This document shows positions 10,691 through 22,845 of a DNA stretch of 64,000 nucleotides, one piece after another. Position numbers and translations under genes: made by a program. The notes below the pieces were generated by a model. That model did no database searches. It saw only the letters and a program-made list of their open reading frames with translations, and was not told where the DNA came from. Source of the DNA: Flaccisagitta enflata (lineage: Eukaryota; Chaetognatha; Sagittoidea; Aphragmophora); NCBI GenBank assembly GCA_965153355.1, contig OZ231126.1, forward strand, positions 53,072,001 to 53,136,000. The letters are read 5' to 3'. The first letter of the stretch is position 1. Each line of letters starts with the position of its first letter.

Positions 10691-11576
10691 TACATCTCTT
10701 TAAAAGTCGTTATATGTATGTCAGTTCTTCTATTGTAGTCTGTCAGTCAGTCTGTTGGCCTTTGGAAAGGGCTGATTTGATAGTAGAGAGGGTTGATTAG
10801 AGGCTTGACAGTGCTGATTTGAAGCTTGGGAGGGCAGAATTGTCAATTGAGGTATGAAAGGGCTGAATTGAGGTATGATAAGGCTGAATCGAGGTTTGAG
10901 AAGGCTCTGAATTGAGGACTAAGAAGGCTGACCAGAGGAGGGGGGATGAACAAATGGAAGGAACTAGGCGCTTAAGGGCAATGTGGTCAATGATACTTTA
11001 TAGGTAGCGGTCCCTAAGGGGACAAACTCCTGTAGAACACCCATCAAGAATCTAGCTTCCTGGGCCTGGAATAAGCCCTCCAAGGCCAGAATTCTGCCCT
11101 CTCAAGTCTGAAATCTGCCCTCTCAGACCCATAATTTGCCCTCTCATGCTTTTGATTTGACTTCTCAGGCCTAAAATCTGTCCTCACAGGTTACAAATCT
11201 GCCCTCTTAGGCCTGAAATCTGCCCTCCCAGGCCTCAAATCAGACTTCTCAGGCCTCACATCAATCTCCAGAACTCAGATCTGCTATCTCAGGCCTCTAA
11301 TCTGTTCCTGGCCTAAGATCAGCCCTTTCAGGCTTTCCAGTTGCCCTGGCAGACTTACAATCACTTATCAATCATTTTAGGTCTCAAAGCAGCCATCTCA
11401 AGCCTCAGAATGAAGATAATGACAAATGGACTGACAGATAGACGCATGAAAGTTCCTCTGTCTTTTAATGGACTTAATCCCCTTCGGGGCAGCTACCCTG
11501 CTTCCTCTCACTCCAACTCACAATCATGTAAAGCAGAGCAATGGGTATCGCTGACCACATTTTTCTCTTGAGTGAG

Positions 11577-13397
11577 ATGGAGGTGACCATATGACGCTTG
11601 AGCGACCTGTTGGGAAGTCTGTCAAACATAGGACCTTTGTTTTTTGGCAGCGGCCCCAAAGGGGTTGAAGTCCTGTAGAACACAGGGGACTTTTGTTTGT
11701 TCGTTTGTTTGTTTGTCTCTCCGTTCTTTCATCCCCTGAAATTCTGAAATCTGCCCTCTCAGGCCTAAATTCTGTCATCTCAGGTATGAAATTTGCCCTC
11801 TCAGGCCTTGAATCTGCCCTCTTAGGCCTGAAATTTGGCAATATGTGGTCAGCGATACCCGTTGCCCTGCTTTGAGTGATTATGAATTGGAGTGAGGGGA
11901 AGCAGGGCAGCGGCCCCGAAGGGGACGAAGTCCTGTAGAACACAGGGGGACTTTTGTTCGTCCTGCCTGAACAAGTGGATGAGATGCTGTAGCCTGAGAG
12001 GCCAGGTTTGAGGCCTGAGAGTTTGGATTTGAGGTCTGAAAGGCCGGTTTTGAAGCCTGAGAGGCTGGATTTGAGGCCTGAGAGGCTGGATTTGAGGCTT
12101 GAGAGGCTGGATTTGAGGCCTAAGAGGCTGGATTTGAGGCCTGAGAGGCCAGATTTGAGGCCTGAGAGGCCAGAAAAGAAGCCCGAGGGGCCTGATAGGG
12201 GGGGACGAACGGACGAACGAACGGACGGACGGACGAACGAAAGTCCCCCTGTGTTCTACAGGACTTTGTCCCCTTCGGGGCCGCTGCCCTGCTTCCCCTC
12301 ACTCCAACTCACAATCACTCAAAGCAGGGCAGAGGGTATCGCTGACCATATATTGCCCTTGGGCGACCTGTTCAGGCCTGAAACCTGTCCTCTTTGGCCT
12401 AAAAAGTAAAATCTACCCTCTCAGGCCTGAAATCTGCCCTCCCAGGCCTGAAATCTGCCCTCCCAGGCCTAAAATCTGCCCTCTCAGATGCAAGGCCTGA
12501 GAGGGTAGATTTCAGGCCTGAGGGAGATTTTAGGCCTGAGAGCACAGATTTCAGGCCTGAGAGGGCCTGGGAGGGGGCGGACGGAGGGACGGACGGATGA
12601 ACGAATGAAAGTCCCCTGTGTTCTACAGGATTTCATCCCCTTTGAGGCCGCTGCCCTGCCTCTCATTCCGATTTATAACCATGCAAAGCAGGGCAACGGG
12701 TATCGCTGACCACGTATTGCCCTTGGGCGACCTGCTGGGCAGTGATCTGGAAGGCCGAAGGAGACAAAGTCCTGTTGAACATAGGAGGACTTTTGTTCAT
12801 CCCTTTGTCTGTGCATTGGTCCTCCCACCTAAAATATGCCTCTTAGGCCTCAAATTAGCCCTCTCAAACCTCAAATCAGCTTTCTCAGGTCTCAAATCAG
12901 TCCTCTAAGGCATCAATCAACTCTATCAGCCCTCAAATTGACCCTTTCAGACCTCAAATTAGCCCTCTCAAGCTTCAAATCTGCCCTAACATGCCTCAGA
13001 TCAGCCCTCTCTGGCCTCAAAACAGCACTCTGGCCTTGAATCGACAATCTGTGTCCTCAAATCAATGCAGTTGGGCTTCTGATCAGCCCTCTCAGCCCTC
13101 AAATTAGTCTTCTCAGGCACCAACTCAGGCCTCTGAGCTTCTCAGGTACAAAATCAGCCCTCTCAGGCTTCCAATCAGTCCCCTCAGGCTTAGAATCAGT
13201 CCCCTCAAGATTCAAACCAGCCTTCTCAAGTATCAAATCTGCCAGCTCAGCTTGCAATCAGCCTTTCTCACATCTAAAATTATCCTTAAAGAGGCTTGCA
13301 GGCCATCAAACACCCCTGATCAGCTCTTTTGAGTACCTCATCTGGGTGAGTTAAAGTCCCTCTGTGTCCCAATTTACGCCTTTACCCTGCTCCCTCT
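11577..13397. repeat. Palindrome centre: stacked foldback units
   Basis: Three or more hairpin modules (GCCCTGCTT..AAGCAGGGC near 11865-11908 and 12284-12330; CCCCTTCGGGG at 12280) alternate with GGCCTGAGAGG-type arrays (12003-12190, 12400-12570, 12830-13260) and GGAC/GAAC tracts. Confidence 0.75.
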
Positions 13398-14111
13398 CAC
13401 TCAAGAGTAATATGTGGTCAGTGATACCCATTGCTCTGCTTTACATGATTGTGAGTTGGAGTGAGAGGAAGCAGGGCAGCTGCCCCAAAGGGGATTAAGT
13501 CCAGTAGAACACAAAGGAACTTCCATGCATCTTTCTGTCAGTCCATTTATCATTATCTTCATTCTGAGGCTTGAGATGGCTGCTTTGAGACCTGAAATGA
13601 ATAATTAATGATTGTAAGTCTGCCAGGGCAAATTGAAAGCCTGAGAGGGCTAATCTTAGGCCTGAGATAGCAGATCTGAGTTCTGGAAGTTGATGTGAGG
13701 CCTGAGAAATGAGATTTGAGGCTGATCTTAGGCCTAAGATAGCAGATCTGAGTTCTGGAAGTTGATGTAAGGCCTGAGAAATCAGATTTGAGGCCTGAGA
13801 GGGCAGAGTTCAGGCCTAAGAGGGCAGATTTGTAACCTGTGAGGACAGATTTTAGGCCTGAGTTGGCAGATTTGAAGCCTGTGAGGGAAGATATTATGCC
13901 TAAGAGGGCAAATCATAGGTCTGAGAGGGAAGATTTCAGGCTTGAGAGGGCAGAATTCTGGCCTTGGAGGGCTTATTCCAGGCCTAGAAGGCTAGTTTCT
14001 TGATGGGGGTGACCAAAATACAGACAAATGGATGGAATGACGGATGGACCAATGAAAGTCCCCCGTGTTCTATAGGAGTTTGTCCTATAAGGGACCGCTG
14101 CCTATAAAGTA

Positions 14112-14668
14112 CACCGTCTTTAGATCGGACTGTGAAATGCAAAACCTTTATAGCTTCTAAACCACTAGGAAAAAAGTCATGAAATTTTCAGTGAATATTG
14201 GTAACATGTGACGGTTTTTTAATGTAAAAGCTCAGATCATAGTATAGAAAAGGTGAGGTGGAAAAAAGATAATGAAAGAAAACCCATTTTTAATCAAGGT
14301 AAATTTTTCTTTATTTTCCTATGATGGAGTTGTCTTGATCTGCTTGAAATTGCTTTGCTTTTCTACAAAAACTCTAGGATTTATTTTTGATGAGAGATGT
14401 TAACCAATATATTATCGATTTGCTACATATTTTTAGAAAAGAAAATAGCACTTTTAAAAAAAACAGGTAAAAAAAAGCAATTTTGCCTAAAAATGGATGT
14501 TCTTTCAATATTTTGTTTTCCCCTCACCTTTTCTATACTATGATCTGAGCTTTGACATGCAAAAACCGTCACATGTTACCAATATTCACTGAAAATTTCA
14601 TGACTTTTTTCCTAGTAGTTTAGGAGCTATAAAGGTTTTGCATTTCACAGTCCGATCCGAAGACGGTG
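14112..14668. mobile_element. MITE with ~150-bp TIRs and TA duplication
   Basis: Begins CACCGTCTTTAGATCGGACT and ends with the near-exact reverse complement. Inverted similarity runs to AAAAGGTGAGG. TA flanks both sides (14110-14111, 14669-14670). The opposite arm of the palindrome (11009-10995 region) shows the empty site, so insertion came after the palindrome formed. Tc1/mariner-type TSD; no ORF. Confidence 0.92.
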
Positions 14669-15596
14669 TATCACTGACCACATTGCCCTTAAGCGCTTGG
14701 TTCCCTCCATTTGTTCATCCCCCATCCTCTGGTCAGCCTGCTTAGTCCTCAATTCAGCCTTCTCAAACCTCGTTTCAGCCCTTTCATACCTCAATTTGCC
14801 CTCCCAAGCTTCAAATCAGCACTGTCAAGGCTCTAATCAACCCTCTCTACTATCAAATCAGCCCTTTCCAAAGGCCAACAAACTGACTGACAGACTACAA
14901 TAGATAAACTGACATACATATAACGACTTTTAAACAGATGTAAGGAGCGAAGGAGGTATCTAAAGTCAAAATAAGAGTGAAAAAGATGGTGGGAAAATCG
15001 CTCCAAATCACCGTGATATTGCTCATGTTTGACAAGTCAAAACTCGGCCATTTCTTAACGGATTCACAAAAAATTTGTGACAGTTTGAAAGAGCTTCAAA
15101 AATTCTTTAAAATGGGACCAATCTGGCAATTCTAGCTTAATTCGTTCAAAAGTTACAAGCAAAACAAGTAAATTGTTCCAAAAATGAGAAAAATTCCACA
15201 ACCTGGAAAATTGTCCACAATCCCCATGAAATAGCTTATGTTTGACAAGTTATATCTCAGTTGTTTTTCAACGGATTTACAAAAAAGTTGGAAAGATCTT
15301 GAAGAGATCTTTAAAATGGGACCAATCTGGCATTTCTAGCTCGATTCGTTTAAAAGTTATAAACAAAACAAGGTTGATTGTTCAAAAAATGGGAAAATTC
15401 AATGACCTATACTTCATGAATGTAAAAAATGTGAATATTTCAAAAAGCGCTCTGGGAAATTTTTTGCACTCATTTGCCATGGATAACACATGGGTTGGAC
15501 CACCAGAAACCATCATAAAAGTGGCAGTACTCCTAGTTTAAAGTACAAGGTGCAAATACAGAGTAGTGACAAGGAAGGTGAGATTTTTTTTGTGGG

Positions 15597-16566
<970 letters not shown>

Positions 16567-16569
16567 ATA

Positions 16570-17040
16570 ACACTCGCCCAAGGGCAATATGTGGTCAGCG
16601 ATACTCGTTGCCCTGCTTTGCATGATTGGAGTGGAGTGAAGAATGCGGGCAGTTGCTAGAAGAGACGAAGTCCTATGAAATCCTGGGAGGACTTTGTTTG
16701 CTGTATCCGTCCCTAGTTGTCTCCCCTCTCACTGAGTTTTCTGAGTCTGAATCAGCCGTTCTCAGGCTAAAATTTGCCTCTCATTCCCTGAAATCTTCCC
16801 AGGCTCCAATATAAGGGAAGCTTCAATAAGGTGATTTGGGCCTGAGACAGATTTGGGATCCGAGAACAACAGTTTAGGGCTTAAATCATCAATTTCAGGA
16901 CTGAGATGGCTATTTGAGGCCGAAGGAGATTTCTTTTCTGTTTTGGCAACTTCAACCTGAAGAGCAGGTTTTAGGCTTGAGAGGTAACTCTGAATGCTCT
17001 GATAGCATTTCAAAAACATTTTCAGAAATGAAAAGGTTAT
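16570..17040. mobile_element. Foldback unit, diverged
   Basis: AAGGGCAATATGTGGTCAGC, GTTGCCCTGCTT, degraded hairpins, then GGCCTGAGA-like repeats to 17035. Confidence 0.7.
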
Positions 17041-17134
17041 TCAGATCTGAGATGGTAACCGACCGACCAACCGACCGACCAACCAACAGAAGGACATGAT
17101 CTCTAATAGCAGTGCGAGGACGCACTTAAAAACT
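17041..17134 (+). mobile_element. HTE 3' fragment (E-like)
   Basis: GACC/CAAC tract, then hairpin tail AGTGCGAGGACGCACTT plus A-run; no 5' end seen. Confidence 0.55.
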
Positions 17135-17557
17135 TGATAGCATTAAAAACATTAACGTCTAAAAAGAAGCATCAGCTTTGTAGAGTACTGCTTTTAATTT
17201 AACAAATCAAGCCAAAGATCTTACAAGACCTCAGATGGGTCGCATTGCCATTGCAAAGAGTTTGAAAAGCTTCTAAAAAAGCTTTTTATTTCAGCAAAGG
17301 ACCAACCTAGTAATTGCTATTTATTTTTTCATTTTGGAGCAGTATTCTTACAAAGTTAACACTTTTAGATATAGATACATTTATAAGCTAGACGGTAGTT
17401 CAAAAGGCAGTCCGTTAATGTGTCGCCTGTCGAGTCGTTATTACATGGTTTAGCACGCAAAACAGATGCTTACATAGGTAGCTGGTTAAGCGAAACCAAG
17501 GATTTTTTTTTCATCTCCACAGCACTGAAGGCCTTATAATATAAGGCTTATATTTAC

Positions 17558-17796
17558 CTCTTTAAAGCGGGAAACCAAGCTCTCTGCGTCGGGATGCTCG
17601 ATCTCGGCAATCACATCCTCCACTAAGGCCGGAAATGCGGCAAGAAAGTCAGTTCTACTCGAGCCCCGCCGCTGATCTCCGACGCCAATGATCTCGGTCA
17701 TTTCACTTCTCGATCGCGTCCCGATCAACGACAAAGTAACGAGATGCCGCGTTTGTGTTTCCATGTGGCGGAGTCTAGAATAAGTCATACCACCGC
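17558..17796 (-). CDS. FDPS: Farnesyl-pyrophosphate-synthase-like exon, N-terminal part
   Basis: FPPS condenses IPP with DMAPP and GPP to make farnesyl diphosphate for sterol and prenyl synthesis. This minus-strand exon (2 nt + 79 codons) contains RTDFLAAFPALVEDVIAEI, then EHPDAESLVSRFKE, matching the N-terminal helix of animal and fungal FPPS (FxxxFPxLVxx, HP, RxKEV). The acceptor is CTACTATAACAG/GC and the donor AAAGAG/GTAAAT, leaving in phase 0. The exon's first two bases fit the phase-1 end of the candidate leader exon at 20403-20214. The catalytic Asp-rich motifs would lie in later exons (lower coordinates), which are not convincingly seen apart from a possible 26-nt exon at 16039-16014. 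An alternative start is the ATG at 17764 or 17701. Family assignment rests on one helix, so confidence is moderate. Confidence 0.6.
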
Positions 17797-17912
17797 CTGT
17801 TATAGTAGAGTTTACAGAAACAGTTACCTACCGCAACAACGGATGTCAAGATGGGACCAACAGATTTTCTTTTTTTTCGATATAAATTCCCGTAATTGCC
17901 AAAATAGGTGAA

Positions 17913-18073
17913 AACAAGGCCGGATTCACGGCAACCTACTGTCGCGGAAAGTTGGGCAGGAGCAGTAATGCAAAGACCGCTCGCAAGTTCAGAAATATTT
18001 CCGACCGACAGACGGACGGACGGACGGACCTACCGACACGGCAAGGTGGAGTCGCGTGTCCACGACTAAAAAA
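17913..18073 (+). mobile_element. HTE copy 8 (A2)
   Basis: 5' AACAAGGCCGGATTCACGGC and GTCGCGGAAAG; GGAC tract; tail GAGTCGCGTGTCCACGACTA. Confidence 0.85.
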
Positions 18074-18524
18074 AGGATTTGTGTGGGTTATAGCTGATTT
18101 CCATTACTTTTCTTAATATCATAAAACGGGTGATGGGTGATGCACAGGCCTTAATTTAGTTATTCTGTTAATGCACGCCGGGCACGCTCCTCAGAATATC
18201 AGCGTGCCCTACAGAGATTGAGCGTGCCCGGTTTTCTATCTCATTTTTCTATTTAAATTTGATTCTATTGTAAAATCATACAATCATACATAATAGAAGC
18301 GATTCCACCAGGAAATGTGCATTGATTCAGCAATTGGCAAAGAATGATCGCAAAACAAATTTAGTCCAATTTAGATAGTTTAAGAAAATTGGAATTCTCT
18401 TATATTCAAAAATTGGAATTCGGTCATGTTTGGTAAATCAATCCGGTGCATTTGTTTTTCCCCACAAGGACAAATCTATAATTCAAGCTTACTCGAGTTT
18501 AAACATATAAAACCAAACTCACAC

Positions 18525-18612
18525 CTAACCCTCACCCTATCCCTAATCCCTACTCTATCCCTAACCCTAAAACCCATCCCATCCCTAACCCTAACCCCAC
18601 CCCTAACCCTAA
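18525..18612 (+). repeat. Interstitial (CCCTAA)n-like telomeric array
   Basis: Degenerate CCCTAA/CCCTAT units (CCCTAACCCTAA forms), ~88 bp, within the hAT-like element. Confidence 0.85.
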
Positions 18613-18839
18613 AACATTACCCGCTTAAAAACACTTAAAAAACAAAAGACACGGATTGTCATTGCGAACGTGACCTGGAATTCTCCTTTATATGAACAAA
18701 TAAATGACTTAGCTGTGAACAAATGAATGAATCAAAGATTCCGTTATTCCTGATCCATTCATTTGATTGATCTCTTTTATAAAGAAAAATTTCCAGATTT
18801 TAAAAATGAAATTCAATAGATTGAATTCCATTTTCAAAA

Positions 18840-18965
18840 AACAAGGCCAAGTAGGCCAATAAGGTGCGACGTGTGGATTGTCGAACGAATGCGTTACAGA
18901 CCAACCAACAGACCGACAGACGGACAAAGCCAGTTATAGAGGTGCTTTGTCGCACCTAAAAAAAA
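18840..18965 (+). mobile_element. HTE copy 9 (C), nested in hAT-like element
   Basis: 5' ACAAGGCCAAGTAGGCC and AGGTGCGACG; tail GAGGTGCTTTGTCGCACCTA. The 9-nt 5' motif matches the tail's reverse complement. Confidence 0.88.
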
Positions 18966-19210
18966 GAATGATTGAGTGAATGGAAAAATGAATGAAAGAA
19001 AGAAAGAAAAAGACTGAATAGATAAATCAAAGAGTTAAATCATAAGAATCAATGATCATTCTTTTAAGAATCAAGTGACAAATGTCAATCTTAATAAAAT
19101 TCAGTTAGCCTGATGTGATAAGAGTGCCAGCCGGGCACGCCGTCAGCAAAAACAGCTGATAGTAAAACAAGAGTGCCTTGGGCACGCGGGCACGCTCTAA
19201 ATTAGGCCTG

Positions 19211-19717
19211 GTGATGCATGTTCCACACTTTTGATATGAGGGATAAAAGTACGGTCAGATATCTTCAGACTCGGTCCGGTCAGCTCCTGAATCTAGACCA
19301 GTACTTTGTAAGAAATACAGGCCTGAATATTGTTCTACATTCCATCCACCCTTGGGGGGGGGGGGGAAATAATGAAAGGCTTTGGAGATGAGGGAAAAAA
19401 TGTAAGGGGAAAAAAGAGAAAAATAATTTGAGGAAAATAATACTTTTGGCAGTGCCAAAAAAAAACAACTGATTAGTAGAACACAATTTAACACTATTTA
19501 AACCATAAAAACACTGTTTTATTGCCATACAGGAAGGAAAATCATAGATTTTGTAACGCGATGCAACGCGTCGCAGGGAAGAAAATCAAAGGCAGGGGGG
19601 GGGGAAACCGGGGAAATTATTCTAAGATCACAGAACTATTTACATCCCTGAAGAAATAACATTCTTGGGCCGAAAACAGATCTATCTCCCGATGCGGCTG
19701 TTTCATTCCGGTTTTAG
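19211..19717. other. Unassigned; G-runs
   Basis: Contains G(11) at 19355 and G(9) at 19596. ACAGGCCTG and TTCCACA-type motifs recur elsewhere (26300, 27040), suggesting an old repeat. No gene. Confidence 0.4.
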
Positions 19718-19972
19718 GGTAAAATTGCGAGATCCATAACAATATTTTTGAATCTAATTCAAGCTATGAAGCAGTTTGATGATGAAATACCGCTGGGGGA
19801 GTACTATGCACTATGCACAGATCAAGACATTAAATTGTGGATGGAAGGATAGCGAGATCTAGGACGAACTAGGATAAACCAACCTGACTTTATAACTCTT
19901 TTCTCTGGAGCGCCATCAAAACCGTTCAGGCATTGGATTTTCCGACAGATACGTCGTGATGCGCGTAAATAA
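19718..19972 (+). pseudogene. Coding-like stretch with one in-frame stop
   Basis: After an acceptor-like TTCCGGTTTTAG, the plus strand reads 44 codons (GKIARSITIFLNLIQAMKQF.. to ..DIKLWMEG), then TAG at 19850-19852, then 39 more codons in the same frame (RDLGRTRINQPDFITLFSGA.. to ..RQIRRDARK) before TAA. Composition looks like a soluble protein rather than simple repeat. I do not recognise the family. It may be a decayed gene, a terminal exon with chance read-on, or transposon remains. It lies antisense within the FPPS-like intron. Confidence 0.3.
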
Positions 19973-20213
19973 ATAAGCGGGGATGAGCCGGTCATATTTC
20001 CTGCATCGCATGACAAAATGAGGTGAAAATGAGCAATTTTTAGACAACTATACGAGCGAGTGATGACGCCAACGACAATAACATTCTAAATCATTCAGGT
20101 GGGCGTAGAGATTCCCGGGAATGTGCCCGTTAAAAAACCATTATAATTTTTCGGAGGGTCATGCATTTCAGGGAAAATCTCGGCAAGCATGCAAGAAGAA
20201 AGTGTAATCTTAC

Positions 20214-20403
20214 CTGATGCGACCGGAAGTCCTAGCAGGGAGCGCCGAGCGGGTGAAAGCGAGGGCAAGCGGAACAAGATGGAATATTTACCAATGATCG
20301 TCGACGTGACGCATTTCCGGAAACGACGCAGGTGGCGTGCTCTCTCGCCGCTAGAGGACAGACTCGGAAAGGCCGAAAATCTCAGATGAAACAAAAGGCA
20401 CAT
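20214..20403 (-). CDS. FDPS: Candidate first exon of the FPPS-like gene (leader)
   Basis: On the minus strand an ATG at 20403 opens 63 codons plus 1 nt ending at a strong donor, CATCAG/GTAAGA. The peptide is rich in Arg, Ser and Leu and almost free of acidic residues (RARHLRRFRKC, SPARRSLLGLP), as expected for a mitochondrial targeting leader, which many animal FPPS isoforms carry. The leftover base joins the acceptor at 17796 in frame to give GGG-MTYSR. The sequence is GC- and CpG-rich, unlike its surroundings. A (GA)n array on the sense strand (20465-20640) lies about 60 nt upstream of the ATG. The intron of about 2.4 kb holds the hAT-like element at 18145-19210 and an HTE. Linkage to the FPPS exon is inferred from phase and strand. 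Confidence 0.45.
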
Positions 20404-20462
20404 CACTCACTCATTTCATCTCCATCTGCAACTGTCTCTGTCTCTCTTTCCGCCCATCTGTG

Positions 20463-20640
<178 letters not shown>

Positions 20641-20703
20641 CGTCCGTTCGTCCCTCCGCCGGTCCATCCGTCACATTTTGGAATTTCTGCTTCTGCTTTT
20701 TGT

Positions 20704-20827
20704 TTTTTTAGAAGCGTCATCGCATCTCTATAAGAGGGTTTGTCCTGCGGTCCGTCCGTCCGTCCGTCCGTTTCGCCTCTTCTAATATCACGCAGATGAC
20801 GCATCGAGTCGCCCGCCTGGGCTTGTT
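20704..20827 (-). mobile_element. HTE copy 10 (E)
   Basis: 3' hairpin AGATGCGATGACGCTTCT plus A-run; 5' AACAAGCCCAGGCGGGCGAC with GATGCGTCATC, matching GCGTCATC of the tail. Confidence 0.8.
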
Positions 20828-20867
20828 TGTGGGTTGTGAGTCCGTTTGAGTTGTGTTAACATGGGTG

Positions 20868-20955
20868 ACGACCAAAATGTCCCTTTTGCTAAGACCTTTC
20901 TTATAATGTCCCCGATATTTCATGTCCTCAAATAAAATGTCCCTTACCAGAATGT
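20868..20955 (+). repeat. AAAATGTCCC-type decamer cluster
   Basis: AATGTCCC variants repeated four times; related clusters at 21470-21502 and (reverse) 25875-26030. Confidence 0.6.
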
Positions 20956-21093
20956 AATCGTATTAGACATGATTGAAACAACATGCGAAAATTTATTTCC
21001 ACGTATTTTCGAGCAGATCACTGTTCTTCATCAGGTGGCAGAGAAATAAGAATGAGACAAAGTAGGATAGGAGAGGAAGAAAATAGAAATATG

Positions 21094-21098
<5 letters not shown>

Positions 21099-21184
<86 letters not shown>
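21099..21184 (+). repeat. (AG)n array
   Basis: Pure dinucleotide array abutting an HTE fragment. Confidence 0.98.
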
Positions 21185-21187
<3 letters not shown>

Positions 21188-21189
21188 AA

Positions 21190-21311
21190 TTGAGCTGTGA
21201 GCCCCAAAAGCTTAAAAACGCCGAAAAAGTTAAAAGGGGACCGACCGACCGACCGACCGACCGACGGACCGACAAAGCAGGGTGTAGAGTCGCGTGGCAC
21301 GCGACTAAAAA
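21190..21311 (+). mobile_element. HTE copy 11 (A, 5' end replaced by AG array)
   Basis: AAAACGCCGAAAAAGTTAAA, CCGA tract, GGGTGTAGAGTCGCGTGGCACGCGAC plus TAAAAA. Confidence 0.8.
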
Positions 21312-21339
21312 GTATTTGCTCGGAGAGAGTTGATGTACC

Positions 21340-21790
21340 TTTTCATTTGTGTATCCGTCATTCGTCATTCGTCTATTGCTCAGACAGAAGATATTCAGCG
21401 TTTTTTTTTTCTTTTTATCCTGAAACTAAATGTTATTCGTCGGTCTTTTCCCTTTTCTATGTTCTTTACCAAAATGTCCCTCACCAAAATGTCCCTTTCT
21501 CTTTGCGAATTTGGGCCTTTTTCCAGCATTCATTGGTCCGTCTGTCATCTGTCATTTGTCATTCATTTCTGCTAGAAAAGAGATAAAAAGTGAATTGTAT
21601 TTGTAAACCGTCATCCGTCATTCGTCATTCAATGTAGTCTCAGAAAAAAACAAGCAATATTTTTAACTTTTTTTTTTGTTGTCCGTCATCCGTCATTCAT
21701 TATCGCCACAGAAAAAAAGAAAGTTCTAACTTTTCATTCAACATCCGACATCCGTCATTAATTCTTTACTATAATCTGAGATTATCCTTC
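21340..21790 (+). repeat. CGTCATTCGTCATTC-type degenerate repeats
   Basis: Scattered CCGTCATTCGTC/CATTTGTC units between two HTEs; no gene. Confidence 0.5.
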
Positions 21791-21937
21791 TTTTTAGTCG
21801 CGGATACGCGACTCTACACTTTGCCGTGTCGGTCGGTCCGTCCGTCGGTCAGTCACATCTCTGAATTGCGAGTGGTTTTTGCATTACTGCTCCTGCCCAA
21901 CCGTCCGCGACTGTCCTGCCGTGTATCCGGCCTTGTT
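21791..21937 (-). mobile_element. HTE copy 12 (A2)
   Basis: Hairpin GTCGCGTATCCGCGAC; 5' motif AGTCGCGGAC. Confidence 0.88.
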
Positions 21938-22445
21938 ATCATCCGTTTCCCAAGTACTGTTGTTGTTGTTGTTGTTGTTGTTGATTTTGTTGATGTTTTT
22001 GATGATTTCGTTGTCTTCATTGTGACTCTTCTCGCTTTCCCTCTGGTTGGATAGAGAAACTTAGTTATGACATGGGAGTGACGGGACACATAATTAGACC
22101 AAGTTTGACACACGACTGCGGTTAACTCCGTCAGCGGTAGTCCACGACTACTACTAAATTAACCTGGTAATCAACCAGGCGGCCACAACATCGACATCAG
22201 TCAGTGAGGGTTCACAAGTGAACCCTTTAGAAAATGATCAATGATCGCTCTGGGATCAGACCCTAACAATCATCGTCAGACCGGAGCAGTGTTTGGAGTC
22301 TGACCTTGTAAAGTGTACTGTCTATGGTTGAAAAAACTATATATATCAATTTTTAGATAAAATCAACTGGCTTCTTGCGTGATCATTGAAAAATTCCAGA
22401 ACAAAACAAATACGAGAAAAAAGTTTTTTTTCTCACACTTTGCAG
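21938..22445. other. Unassigned; (TTG)n and short palindromes
   Basis: (TTG)8 at 21958; palindromes GGGTTCACAAGTGAACCC (22208) and CCTGGTAATCAACCAGG (22163) in a GC-richer patch at 22080-22310. No RNA gene recognised. Confidence 0.4.
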
Positions 22446-22624
22446 CTTTGAATTACAAGATGATGCCAGGTCGAAATTTGTATCGAGCAAATCATCCTGA
22501 CTTCTGTTACGAGGAAAAACAAGTTATACCGCAATATGCAAATAAGTTTTGTGATTTCTTCATCCAGGCGGTCTTTACGAGTGTGCTTTATTTAATCATT
22601 TACATTCAGCGGATACTTTTTTGA
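22446..22624 (+). CDS. Possible terminal exon, unknown protein
   Basis: A good acceptor (T-run, then CTCACACTTTGCAG) precedes an open frame, LNYKMMPGRNLYRANHPDFC..., that ends in a hydrophobic AVFTSVLYLIIYIQRILF and TGA. Composition up to about residue 40 looks coding. No donor-bearing partner exon or poly(A) signal is evident. The family is unknown. Confidence 0.28.
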
Positions 22625-22845
22625 AATTAATATCTGATTATTAGTATATCGTAACCCAAACTTTTACGCGCACGCAGTGTTGTGCTGAAAAACATATATA
22701 TATATCCTATGACAATAATAACGTCTATGGTTATGGCGCTGTGAGGCTCTTGGCGTGGATAAGTCTTTTGTTTCACTGCTTGATCAATTTCTTGGAGAGC
22801 TCGATTATGATTTCTCTCACGATTTTCATTCATTGACCATGGACA

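Larger units (their letters stand above)
10101..15525. mobile_element. Giant imperfect palindrome (foldback), ~5.4 kb
   Basis: Left arm about 10101-11577 pairs with right arm about 13398-15525. Matching landmarks: 10104 with 15523 (CTGGTGGTCCAACCCATG), 10971-10980 with 14684-14693, 11041 with 14006, 11341 with about 13633. The right arm carries a 557-bp MITE (14112-14668), and the left arm lacks about 57 bp near 11025. The ~1.8 kb centre holds further foldback units. Each arm contains ~21-bp GGCCTGAGAGG-type repeats and the hairpin module. No transposase is seen. Confidence 0.88.
18145..19210. mobile_element. hAT-like non-autonomous element with 8-bp TSD
   Basis: Left CAGGCCTTAATTTAG, right CTAAATTAGGCCTG, with perfect 8-bp duplications GTGATGCA at 18137-18144 and 19211-19218, diagnostic of hAT transposition. 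Internal GGGCACGC/GCGTGCCC motifs lie near both ends. It carries a telomere-like array (18525-18612) and a nested HTE (18840-18965). No transposase. It lies in the FPPS-like intron. Confidence 0.9.

Noticed and set aside
18525-18612. Chromosome end (telomere)
   Set aside because: Short, degenerate, internal and enclosed in a transposon with a TSD.
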